Position numbers and translations under genes: made by a program. From SAR202 cluster bacterium (GTDB taxonomy: Bacteria; Chloroflexota; Dehalococcoidia; UBA3495), in NCBI GenBank assembly GCA_009392775.1, contig VFFT01000045.1, positions 1-21,124 of the forward strand: a DNA stretch of 21,124 nucleotides, in the 5' to 3' direction. The notes beneath the pieces are model-generated. The model did no database searches and was not told the DNA's origin. It saw nothing but the letters and a program-made list of their open reading frames with translations. The first letter of the stretch is position 1, and every line of letters starts with the position of its first letter. This document shows, one piece after another, positions 6,582-13,101 of the stretch.

Positions 6582-6971
6582 CTATTTGGTATTAGAGTTT
6601 TTAACTCCGTTCCAGCATGTTGGGCAATACACAGGTCTGTTAGGTTCTGGAGTGAAAGGAACCTTAGATACCCGATTACAGTTATTACAGATTATTTGAT
6701 TCGTATCTTTTCGAACATGGTTGTCTACATATTGTTTCTCTTCAGTGTTTCGTATGTGACTTCCCACATGCTGCGCCACACCGCCTTCTTTTCTTAGTTG
6801 TCGGCATGGTTTACACCGCTTTGGTGTTTCAAGTTCATGTTGTACATAAAAATCTATTTCTCCAGATGTTAGGAAAAAGTTATCATCACATTCAATACAT
6901 TCTCGTTTTCTAGTGTCTTCTTCTGATTCGTGTTCTTTCACAGAGGAAAGAAATGACGGAAACGAAGGCAT
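6582..6971 (-). CDS. Tandem zinc-ribbon protein
   Basis: This encodes 129 residues from ATG 6971, with AGGAG upstream. The first ribbon is CIEC (25-28) ... FFLTSGEIDFY ... RCKPCR (53-57), matching the widespread CxxC...FxF(T)xGEQxFY...RCxxCR zinc-binding domain. The second is CNNC (95-98) ... VPFTPEPNRPVYCPTCW (116-119), matching the CxxC...VPF.P...RPVYCxxC domain often found with it in phages and candidate-phyla bacteria. The exact role of this family is unknown; nucleic-acid binding is probable. The first 20 residues are a charged extension. Confidence 0.78.
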   Translation of the reverse strand: MPSFPSFLSSVKEHESEEDTRKRECIECDDNFFLTSGEIDFYVQHELETPKRCKPCRQLRKEGGVAQHVGSHIRNTEEKQYVDNHVRKDTNQIICNNCNRVSKVPFTPEPNRPVYCPTCWNGVKNSNTK

Positions 6972-6986
6972 TTAAAAATCTCCTAA

Positions 6987-7301
6987 TTAATTATCTGATT
7001 CGAGTCTCTTAATGAATACTGGGGTATGTTCTCCAAGCCATCCACCTATCACGTTATAGTCAAAATGTTCGACTGCCATTGTGTAGGGATCATCATCTTC
7101 ATCTAATTCTTCTTGAGACATTTGTTTAGCAAATATATCTATAACCATGTCGTAGTCATATGCGACATAGCATTCACCTCCAAACCTATGGGCAATTCCA
7201 ATGATTGCAGGTTCAAATTCTTCTTTATCGTCACCGCCAAGAAGTAATAGAGGTTGTTCTGTTTCGTCTGCGTATTCGTCTATTTGTTCAATTTTATTCA
7301 T
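6987..7301 (-). CDS. Acidic hypothetical phage protein
   Basis: This encodes 104 very acidic residues starting at ATG 7301, overlapping the stop of the MazG-like gene by four bases (ATGA). The motifs AIIGIAHRFGGECYVAYDYDMVIDIF and HFDYNVIGGWLGEHTPVFI suggest a compact alpha/beta fold of a type seen in other phage small proteins, but no function is assigned. No metal motif or membrane segment is visible. Translational coupling to the MazG-like gene is likely. Confidence 0.7.
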   Translation of the reverse strand: MNKIEQIDEYADETEQPLLLLGGDDKEEFEPAIIGIAHRFGGECYVAYDYDMVIDIFAKQMSQEELDEDDDPYTMAVEHFDYNVIGGWLGEHTPVFIKRLESDN

Positions 7302-8023
7302 ATATTTTTATTTCCGTGCCTATAAGGGCGGGTTTTATTAAATTTCATCTTTAAATCTATCGCTTTATCAAGTTCTAGATCTAATTTTCCGCATAAATCA
7401 GCAATTCTTATCACCGTATCGGCTAATTCAAATATAAAACCTTCTGGTTTACCATCAGATTTGCGTCTATACATCTCTTTTTCGCCATGATCTCGGTACG
7501 CTTCTAATGCTTCACTCACTTCTGAGTGTATTAATGCAAGCTTTTCTCCAATATTAGGCTCTTTATCCCACCAACCTTTATCTTTAGCGGTTTCGTGGGA
7601 TTCTTTAATGATATGTTTTATTGTTAATGATGAGTCTTCTGTAATAGGAGCCGCTTTTCTTAACTCGTAGAGTTGTTCAACAGGTGTAGTTGATTCAATT
7701 ACGTTTGATTTCCAAACAGTAACACCATCATGGTGAGATTTAGCAGACTTAGTTTGTCTTTTAGTATTGCTAGCTAATTTTATTTTAACTAAATGTCTGA
7801 GAACCCCACCAATTGCTGATTGTTCGTGTGTATCTAAAGTGGGTTCTTGTTCTTTCAGCTTGTTCCATATGTCATCAACAGTGAAATAAGCTTTTTCTTT
7901 AGCTACGCACTCACCTGCATATTTAGCAGCATCCATCCAATCAAGGTTGGCATTATAAGTTGCTGAGGTTATTGCGGCTTCTTTATTTTCTTCCCAATCA
8001 TCAAATATGTTTTGTTGTGACAT
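7298..8023 (-). CDS. MazG-like pyrophosphohydrolase with N-terminal winged-helix-like domain
   Basis: The C-terminal half (residues 130-241) is a MazG-type all-helical nucleoside triphosphate pyrophosphohydrolase: EKLALIHSEVSEALEAYRDH supplies Glu168/Glu171 and FELADTVIRIADLC supplies Glu199/Asp202, the metal-binding ExxE...ExxD pattern; it ends KFNKTRPYRHGNK as in this family. Phage MazG proteins hydrolyse nucleotides such as (d)NTPs or alarmones. Residues 40-105 (AYFTVDDIWNKLKEQEPTLD ... GVLRHLVKIKLA) resemble a winged helix; this fusion is less usual. The start at ATG 8023 is chosen because it overlaps the upstream stop (TAATG); an ATG ten codons earlier is possible. Confidence 0.82.
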   Translation of the reverse strand: MSQQNIFDDWEENKEAAITSATYNANLDWMDAAKYAGECVAKEKAYFTVDDIWNKLKEQEPTLDTHEQSAIGGVLRHLVKIKLASNTKRQTKSAKSHHDGVTVWKSNVIESTTPVEQLYELRKAAPITEDSSLTIKHIIKESHETAKDKGWWDKEPNIGEKLALIHSEVSEALEAYRDHGEKEMYRRKSDGKPEGFIFELADTVIRIADLCGKLDLELDKAIDLKMKFNKTRPYRHGNKNI

Positions 8024-8517
8024 TAGTATGCCCACACACCTTCTTCCATCCAAAGTCTTCTATCACAAGCAATTGGTCTTTTAGAGACTATTAATTCATA
8101 TGCCTCGTCGATGGTCATGCTTTGATACTTAACTAGGTATCCAACTACTGCTAATGGCGCTCTTTCCATTCCCATAGCACAGTGAACTACTATTTTAGTA
8201 TCGTCTTCTGTATTTAGTTTTAAATCTACTAGATCAGCAAATGCGTTCATCTGCTTGGTTAGTTGTTTCGGTCTTCCTTCGAAAGGAATATCAATATCAT
8301 CATATGGGTTACCCATTAACTCCTGTGCTACGTTAACTACATAACATCCTGTTAGTTGGGCTTCTTTTGCGCCTTCCCAGTCAGTTATAGCGATTCGGTC
8401 TGTAATCCATGACAATTCGTCAGGATCAAACCTATCTGCAGGTCTTTCTAGTATTTGTGATAATGTTCCTGCTAATCTTTCCTTCGATGATTCTCCGTTA
8501 TATTTATTTGGGTCCAA
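8023..8517 (-). CDS. Dual-specificity/tyrosine phosphatase-like protein
   Basis: This encodes 164 residues. The signature VVHCAMGMERAP holds the catalytic Cys113 and Arg119 (CX5R), and the following helix and RPIACDRRLW segment match dual-specificity phosphatases. A candidate general acid lies among the Asp residues of NPYDDIDIPFEG (72-76). It would remove phosphate from Tyr, Ser or Thr residues or from small phosphorylated molecules; phage examples are thought to alter host signalling. The start is TTG 8517 with AAGGAG ten bases upstream. It sits between SNase and MazG genes in the operon headed by the Tas-like gene and is coupled to MazG by TAATG. Confidence 0.8.
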   Translation of the reverse strand: MDPNKYNGESSKERLAGTLSQILERPADRFDPDELSWITDRIAITDWEGAKEAQLTGCYVVNVAQELMGNPYDDIDIPFEGRPKQLTKQMNAFADLVDLKLNTEDDTKIVVHCAMGMERAPLAVVGYLVKYQSMTIDEAYELIVSKRPIACDRRLWMEEGVWAY

Positions 8518-8545
8518 TTAATTTATTCTCCTTAAATTTTTTCTA

Positions 8546-9094
8546 TTAAATTCCTACGTCTGCGTCGTGTATGACGTATCCGTTAGGTGTCCATCTAGTC
8601 CAAGTACCATCGCACTTACGACCTCTGGTCATCTTTTTTCCTTTACAGTTGTGGGAGCATCCTGTATCTACAGTCCACTCACCCATCTCATCTTTAGAAC
8701 CACCCATATACCATCGGGCGTGTCCTTCATCTATAAGAGCTTGGTTAACATTAATACCTTCACCAGTATTAGCATTAATCCAAATCTCACCTAAGATTCT
8801 TCCAAACTTCCCTTTACCGTCTTTAGCGGTTTTGAGGATTACGTCTTTCCTTCCACGTTTGCCGGGAAGAGTATTAGCTGATGCTATTAGCTCTTTGATT
8901 CTAGCTTTAGCAGCTTGTCCTAAAACTTTTTCTTTTTTATTTGATGTTCGTGACTCTGGGGTATCTAACCCAAGTAATCTAATACGCTCATCGTATTTAA
9001 TCTTAAAACCGATATCGATTAGGGCATCAACTGTATCGCCGTCAACAACATTGGTTATTCTTACTTGAAATTCGTAACTAGGTCCCATTGCCAT
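8546..9094 (-). CDS. Staphylococcal-nuclease-like (SNase) endonuclease
   Basis: This encodes 182 residues from ATG 9094, with AAAGGAG upstream. SNase landmarks: VVDGDTVDALIDIGF with metal-binding Asp20; RIRLLGLDTPE with Arg39, Asp44 and Glu47; GQAAK; and GKFGRILGEIW with Arg99. These correspond to the Asp21/Arg35/Asp40/Glu43/Arg87 active-site set of staphylococcal nuclease, so it should be a calcium-dependent DNA/RNA nuclease. No signal peptide is visible, so it probably acts in the cytoplasm. After residue 140 there is a Cys-containing extension (DTGCSHNC ... RKCDGTW) that may bind zinc. It lies three genes downstream of the nuclease-free Tas-like gene, in the same operon. Confidence 0.88.
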   Translation of the reverse strand: MAMGPSYEFQVRITNVVDGDTVDALIDIGFKIKYDERIRLLGLDTPESRTSNKKEKVLGQAAKARIKELIASANTLPGKRGRKDVILKTAKDGKGKFGRILGEIWINANTGEGINVNQALIDEGHARWYMGGSKDEMGEWTVDTGCSHNCKGKKMTRGRKCDGTWTRWTPNGYVIHDADVGI

Positions 9095-9105
9095 CGGATT
9101 CTCCT

Positions 9106-9477
9106 TTAATCTTCTAACATTATTGAGCGAGCCTTATCAAAATATTCGGGTTTATTACCCTTTTTCGTAATTATCTCATCCCCACCAAGTGGTTTATTGT
9201 CCCATGTCACTGTTCTAGCTGGAGCAGCGTTTGCGACTTCTTGTGGAGTTAATGGTCCGCGCTCGTATATATTTTTTTCATCAATTGCATCAGCAATAGT
9301 ATCCGCTGCATATCTTATATCCGATCCATGATCTTTAGGTTGGAACGGTCTAATAGCAAATCCAATCAATAATGAGATTATTATAAACGGAACTATGACG
9401 ATAGCGGATATTGGAAATATTACACATATTCCTATTAGTATTCCTAATGCAATTAAACCGCCTTTGCCACTTCCCAT
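9106..9477 (-). CDS. Small two-helix membrane protein
   Basis: This encodes 123 residues from ATG 9477, with AAGGAG upstream. Residues 7-43 are almost wholly hydrophobic (LIALGILIGICVIF, PISAIVIVPFIIISLLIGFAI), fitting two membrane helices in a tight hairpin; the remaining 80 residues are polar and likely cytoplasmic, with the segment YERGPLTPQEVANAAPARTV. No enzyme motif is seen. It may be an inner-membrane anchor or host-takeover protein; this is inference. Confidence 0.7.
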   Translation of the reverse strand: MGSGKGGLIALGILIGICVIFPISAIVIVPFIIISLLIGFAIRPFQPKDHGSDIRYAADTIADAIDEKNIYERGPLTPQEVANAAPARTVTWDNKPLGGDEIITKKGNKPEYFDKARSIMLED

Positions 9478-9485
9478 ATTAATTT

Positions 9486-9689
9486 TTACTCCTTTGTTGG
9501 TCCTTTACAGTTAGGACAGAATTTTTCTAATAAATGATCAAATAGATTAAATCCGCAGCGAAGACAACAATATTCAATGTCATCCTCCTCTTCAGACTCA
9601 TCTAAGAGGCGGGACTCCTCTTCAGTGAGAAGCCCTGCCTTTTTTAGTAGCAACCAAACTTTTCTTTCTTCCGGTGCTAACTTAGTCAA
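9486..9689 (-). CDS. Small zinc-ribbon protein coupled to the Tas-like gene
   Basis: This encodes 67 residues from TTG 9689, chosen because a perfect AGGAGG lies five to six bases before it and overlaps the TAG stop of the Tas-like gene (TAGGAGG). The N-terminal half is a charged helix (EERKVWLLLKKAGLLTEEESRLL); the C-terminal half is a ribbon with CLRC (42-45) and CPNC (58-61). The stop/Shine-Dalgarno overlap suggests it is made together with the Tas-like protein, but its function is unknown. Confidence 0.72.
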   Translation of the reverse strand: MTKLAPEERKVWLLLKKAGLLTEEESRLLDESEEEDDIEYCCLRCGFNLFDHLLEKFCPNCKGPTKE

Positions 9690-9698
9690 TGTATCCTC

Positions 9699-10748
9699 CT
9701 ATGGAATTAGGATTCCTTCTTCCTCATCCCAATTAGGTGGAGATACCACATGTCCGTGACCCAAGTGCGAGAACGCATATGGCTTAGGTGGGTTTTCTCC
9801 GAAACGGAGGGTGTAAGCAACGTGATGGTAGTGGGAGAGGAATAGTTTTACTAACCACCGCCTAGATCTCATCTGGATTTCTCCGTCGGAGAGCTTACCC
9901 TCTTTATATGCTTTATAAGCTTTAGTTGTTTTACCTACAGTGTCTATCTTTCTTTCTGCTATATCAGCAAAGTCGCCTGCAAGGTTCTTAGCATGTTCTT
10001 TTGCTTTTCTCTCTAGAAATAACGGCGCGTAATAGTTCTTTTCGTTATTTACCTGTCTGACACAAAGCTGATCGCTAATCTTAAAGCACAGTGTCTTTAA
10101 TGTTGCGTTATAAGGTCTTTTCGATATTCCTTTCGCCAAAGACGCCTTAGTTATCCTGCCAGTCGGTTTTCCATTTTTGTACTCTTCAGCACTTCTTTCT
10201 AGGTTCTCAAGCCTTCTATTGATTTCAACAGATATGTTAGCCATCTCTTCACGAGTAGGTGTTGTTCCTGCTACGTGCTTGGAAACTATTTTGGTTGAGT
10301 CGGCAGAACTAATCCATTTAGATGATGGGTCTAATCCTGCGTACCTCCATATATGTCCTACTGTAGGGGCCTTTTCGATGTCAATGTATGCCATTAAGCC
10401 CGCTGATATTAGGGGTCCAATTCCAAGAATGCTGCTCAGCCATTGACCGAGTTCCTGTGAATCGACATAAATACTTAAGATCTTAGCTAGGTTTCTTTCT
10501 GACTGATCTTGATAGTTAGCAAACCAATTTATGATTGCGCTTTCAAGGTTTCTATCTTTAAGAGAGCGTAACTGGTTAGTAGTTCGAATTCGATCTCCCT
10601 GTAGCTGATAAAACGCATCTACTAGAAATCGTATTTCGTCTTTACCGACGAGTCCTTTCTTTACTGCCTCTCTTGCCGTCTCGTTTACTTTTAAAAACGG
10701 TTCTAGGTCGAAATCGACCACTGGATCGAATGCTGGTGCTGTTGCCAT
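9699..10748 (-). CDS. Nuclease-free Tas-like protein (IS110 C-terminal/Nop-type domain)
   Basis: This encodes 349 residues from ATG 10748, with GGAAGG upstream. After a helical N-terminus, residues 106-140 (SSILGIGPLISAGLMAYI ... APTVGHIWRYAGLDP) form the helix-hairpin-helix of the IS110/IS116 transposase C-terminal domain. Residues 208-230 (ISKRPYNATLKTLCFKISD) and 290-339 (EIQMRSRRWLVKLFLSHYHHV ... PPKPYAFSHLGHGHVVSPPN) match a phage family annotated as IS110-like. The IS110 N-terminal DEDD/RuvC domain is absent and no HNH is present, so it is not a transposase. Published TIGR-associated (Tas) proteins have a Nop domain related to IS110 and box C/D snoRNP proteins, sometimes without a nuclease; with the 36-bp array this fits an RNA-guided DNA-binding protein. 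Residues 145-207 look like an insertion relative to relatives I recall. It has its own promoter (10819-10858). Confidence 0.82.
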   Translation of the reverse strand: MATAPAFDPVVDFDLEPFLKVNETAREAVKKGLVGKDEIRFLVDAFYQLQGDRIRTTNQLRSLKDRNLESAIINWFANYQDQSERNLAKILSIYVDSQELGQWLSSILGIGPLISAGLMAYIDIEKAPTVGHIWRYAGLDPSSKWISSADSTKIVSKHVAGTTPTREEMANISVEINRRLENLERSAEEYKNGKPTGRITKASLAKGISKRPYNATLKTLCFKISDQLCVRQVNNEKNYYAPLFLERKAKEHAKNLAGDFADIAERKIDTVGKTTKAYKAYKEGKLSDGEIQMRSRRWLVKLFLSHYHHVAYTLRFGENPPKPYAFSHLGHGHVVSPPNWDEEEGILIP

Positions 10749-10818
10749 ATATTTTTACCTTCCTTTTATAATTTTATATATATGTTTCTATTTGTATGAA
10801 TACAGACTTAATATTGTT

Positions 10819-10858
10819 TATACTTAAAGTATAGCAAATACTATATTACGTTTGTCAA
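10819..10858 (-). promoter_or_regulatory. Promoter and palindromic operator of the Tas-like operon
   Basis: TTGACA (10858-10853), a 19-bp spacer and TATACT (10833-10828) with TG one base before it; the -10 lies in TATACTTTAAGTATA (10819-10833), identical to the palindrome at 800-814 before the array. It begins right after the stop of the Cas2-like gene and would drive 9699-10748 and the genes down to about 6172. Confidence 0.78.
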
Positions 10859-10862
10859 ATCG

Positions 10863-11363
10863 CTATACTCCTGTTCCCGGTTCCCTGTTTTCGATTTTCC
10901 CTATTTGTATTCGAAATGCGTCTACCGCCTCTTGTACTGAATCGCTTTGTCTTAAATTTGCGACGTACTCTAAATGCGATATACGGTCATATAGGGAAGA
11001 CAGTCTTTTTGAATATCCCCTTTTATTGTGAACAGTCTCTATTGATAGAATTTTGGCATCTTCCAATTCTTCTATTTTTGTTTCAGTCTCTTCGAATAAT
11101 TTCCTAATGAAAGTATCGTATGCACTTTCTAAATCATTTATTCGATCCTCAGGAACCTCAGCTTTAACTACTAATAAGTCTTCGCCAAGGGTTCGCAGCT
11201 TTTCATATGTTTCGGGGGTATATGGGGCGCAGTAGACGCTCTGTGAGTGAATAGCTGCCCCCATTGCCTTGAATTGTCGGTGAAGTCTTACACGTTTGGT
11301 AAACTCCTCACTTCCCATATCAAAGAATATAAATACCCATTTGTTTAGATGTTTATTTTTCAT
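10863..11363 (-). CDS. Cas2/PaaX/ChrB-fold-like protein next to the Tas-like gene
   Basis: This encodes 166 residues. Residues 8-75 read as beta-alpha-beta-beta-alpha-beta: KWVFIFFDM (strand 1 ending in Asp), SEEFTKRVRLHRQFKAMGA (helix), AIHSQSVYCAPY (strand 2), TPETYEKLRTLGED (helix), LLVVKAEV (strand). The order Asp, Arg-rich helix, GA, QSVY resembles the ferredoxin-like domain shared by Cas2, VapD, PaaX C-terminal and ChrB N-terminal proteins. Residues 78-150 are helical. Cas2 is the structural core of CRISPR spacer integration; ChrB and PaaX are regulators. Which this is cannot be told by eye. It ends five bases before the Tas promoter and belongs to the operon that begins at 13030. Confidence 0.62.
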   Translation of the reverse strand: MKNKHLNKWVFIFFDMGSEEFTKRVRLHRQFKAMGAAIHSQSVYCAPYTPETYEKLRTLGEDLLVVKAEVPEDRINDLESAYDTFIRKLFEETETKIEELEDAKILSIETVHNKRGYSKRLSSLYDRISHLEYVANLRQSDSVQEAVDAFRIQIGKIENREPGTGV

Positions 11364-11367
11364 AGCC

Positions 11368-11580
11368 TTAACCTGTAAAAATTACCTGTCCTTCTGGAGT
11401 ATGTATGTGAGGCTTGTGACCAACCTTGTCCTTTATAGAGAACTCACGCATAACCGTATCGACCACTCTTTCTGAGGTCATTCCCGGCGGAAATCCTCTG
11501 AGGAGTTCGATCTTGATGTCATCCCCATTGAACTCGACTTCGATTGCTTTACTGCCTTTTGTAAGTATTATCTTGTCCAT
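11368..11580 (-). CDS. Hypothetical 70-residue protein
   Basis: This starts at ATG 11580, one base after the stop of the upstream gene. It opens with a probable beta-hairpin (DKIILTKGSKAIEVEFNGDDIKIEL), then GFPPGMTSERVVDTVMREFSI and a short tail KPHIHTPEGQVIFTG. The position beside DUF1257/Ycf35-like and Ycf46-like genes recalls bacterial clusters where a small DUF2997 protein occupies this place, but I do not see clear DUF2997 residues. Function unknown. Confidence 0.62.
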   Translation of the reverse strand: MDKIILTKGSKAIEVEFNGDDIKIELLRGFPPGMTSERVVDTVMREFSIKDKVGHKPHIHTPEGQVIFTG

Positions 11581-11581
11581 A

Positions 11582-11890
11582 TTAGTTACTTTCTCCTATC
11601 CGTACTTCTCGAACCACCCATCCGGGGTTCTTAGCTTGCCATTTAGTGGTGAATCGTTGTTTATTAAACGTAGATTTGATTTCATCCACTGCCACTTGGC
11701 TAGTACCGCGATACTCATAGCGACCATCATTGGTCTTGAGTAATCCGAACTGTTTGTTACCGTTTATGAATTCAAACCCATTTCCGGTGTTAGCAATTCG
11801 GTAGCCTTTTTCTTTAGCTATCTGTTTTACTTTCTCGAGGTCAGATGCCTCGATGTGTCCATATGTTTTATATACGATGTAGCAGGGCAT
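11582..11890 (-). CDS. DUF1257/Ycf35-like protein (tentative)
   Basis: This encodes 102 residues from ATG 11890, with AAGGAG upstream. The pattern DLEKVKQIAKEKGYRI, then FEFINGNKQFGLLKTNDGRYEYRG and a C-terminal GWVVREVRI resembles DUF1257 (Ycf35), where an 'align the helix, then beta-sheet with G-x-Y' layout is usual. The assignment is helped by the Ycf46-like ATPase two operon steps upstream, since Ycf35- and Ycf46-type genes often neighbour each other. The function of the family is not well known. If the similarity is false, it is simply a small alpha/beta phage protein. Confidence 0.6.
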   Translation of the reverse strand: MPCYIVYKTYGHIEASDLEKVKQIAKEKGYRIANTGNGFEFINGNKQFGLLKTNDGRYEYRGTSQVAVDEIKSTFNKQRFTTKWQAKNPGWVVREVRIGESN

Positions 11891-11903
11891 TTTTTAACTC
11901 CTT

Positions 11904-12188
11904 TTAGTTTAGAACCACAGCCCGTAGTTCAAAGTTTCTAGATTCTATGTTTGCAAGAGATTTCTGGTTACTGAACTCACCTACATAATCAGCCCCATTT
12001 TCCATAAAATGAACTAGGTGTTTACAGTTCTTTATCTCTTCATTCCGGTATACAAATTTTTGTTTACCCATTCTCCATGCGGTGCATGTGCAGTAGACTC
12101 GATAGTCTTGTCCGACACGTAATTCGTAAGTCGTACCTTTATTCTGCCTTTTTGGGTCAGTGCTATTTACTGTTGCTAGTACTACCAT
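11904..12188 (-). CDS. SWIM-type zinc finger protein
   Basis: This encodes 94 residues. YCTCTAWRMGK ... NCKHLVHFM gives the C-x-C-x(n)-C-x-H ligand set of SWIM zinc fingers (Cys33, Cys35, Cys54, His56 approximately), a motif for DNA or protein binding found in recombination and remodelling factors. The N-terminal strand segment (TTYELRVGQDYRVYC) precedes it as in other SWIM proteins. The ATG at 12188 overlaps the stop of the DUF3150-like gene (TAATG), so the two are probably translated together. Confidence 0.75.
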   Translation of the reverse strand: MVVLATVNSTDPKRQNKGTTYELRVGQDYRVYCTCTAWRMGKQKFVYRNEEIKNCKHLVHFMENGADYVGEFSNQKSLANIESRNFELRAVVLN

Positions 12189-13030
12189 TAGTCCAACACC
12201 ACCGCTCTGACTTGGTCGAGGGTTACTGCAGATGCGGCTGACTTCAGTGCCTCTGCATTCTCACTAGTCGGATTAGCAGCAAGAGAAAATGCCGCCTGTC
12301 TCAGTTCGGGATCGTTTGATAGGTCCATAGAAGTAAGACGATCAATTAATGTCTGCACTCTACGCATTGTCCTACCGTCTAACGTTCCGTCATTGATAGA
12401 CTTCTTAATAGCATCTGCTGCTGTAGAAGCCTCTTCCCTTAGGGAGTTGATGGATTGAACCGCCCACTCAAGGTAAAGCTGTTCTCCAGACTCGTCTCCG
12501 ATAACAGAACTGCTTAGTGATGCCATGAAGTAAACCGCCCTAAAGCTGAACTTACTTCTTACAAAACCTGCCTCAGGATAATGTTGTTCAAGTATGTCTC
12601 TATACTCTTCATTATTATCTAAGAATTCTGCTCTTCTTTCTTCGTAGCGCTCAATAAAGCTATCTACTTCAGAATAGAATGCGTCTTTTTCTTTTTCAAG
12701 AAATCCTTTTAGCTGATCATAATTGCTAAATGGAATGAAATACGCTCCAGTGATAAAGAAAGGAAATCCTAATCTCTCAGCCACGTTTCGTGCGCGACTT
12801 ACATAATTGAGAAACCTATTCTTCTCCTTTACTGGAAGTAATCTTTTCTTACCAAGAGTTACAAAAGATGGAACCTTCTGTACTCCTATATCTTGTGCGT
12901 CTAGCTTAGTCTCCATTGACCATACTCCGCCCTGTATCTGAACAAGAATTCCCTTGTTCCAGAGGTTGGAATACACGCCAGTTTCATTAGTAGTCATTGG
13001 TGATTCAGCAGCCCATGTTTCCGTAGTCAT
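12188..13030 (-). CDS. DUF3150-like protein
   Basis: This encodes 280 residues from ATG 13030. Near the N-terminus, NLWNKGILVQIQGGVWSMETKL followed by KRLLPVKEKNRFLNYVSRARNVAERLGFPF matches, from memory, the DUF3150 family found in phages and plasmids beside AAA+ ATPases; the rest is helical, including a long charged stretch (FLEKEKDAFYSEVDSFIERYEERR). Some members are proposed partners of MoxR/AAA+ ATPases, with biochemical role unknown. The gene begins right after its own promoter and lies downstream of the Ycf46-like ATPase, consistent with a joint ATPase-adaptor module. Cytoplasmic; no membrane segment. Confidence 0.72.
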   Translation of the reverse strand: MTTETWAAESPMTTNETGVYSNLWNKGILVQIQGGVWSMETKLDAQDIGVQKVPSFVTLGKKRLLPVKEKNRFLNYVSRARNVAERLGFPFFITGAYFIPFSNYDQLKGFLEKEKDAFYSEVDSFIERYEERRAEFLDNNEEYRDILEQHYPEAGFVRSKFSFRAVYFMASLSSSVIGDESGEQLYLEWAVQSINSLREEASTAADAIKKSINDGTLDGRTMRRVQTLIDRLTSMDLSNDPELRQAAFSLAANPTSENAEALKSAASAVTLDQVRAVVLD

Positions 13031-13050
13031 TGTTTTCTCTTAACTCCTTT

Positions 13051-13090
13051 TATACTTAAAGTATAGCATATAGCTAGATACGTTTGTCAA
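13051..13090 (-). promoter_or_regulatory. Promoter and palindromic operator of the DUF3150-like operon
   Basis: TTGACA (13090-13085), a 19-bp spacer and TATACT (13065-13060), with TG before it. The palindrome TATACTTTAAGTATA (13051-13065) is identical to those at 800-814 and 10819-10833. It lies between the stop of the AAA+ gene and the start at 13030, leaving a leader of only about 20 bases. Confidence 0.78.
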
Positions 13091-13101
13091 GTATTTTATC
13101 T

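Noticed and set aside
8571..9068. Long plus-strand frame of 165 residues
   Set aside because: It is the antisense of the SNase gene, whose motifs and ribosome site are convincing.
9699..10748. Complete IS110-family insertion sequence
   Set aside because: The catalytic N-terminal DEDD domain is missing, no flanking element ends were seen, and the gene is embedded in an operon with its own promoter.
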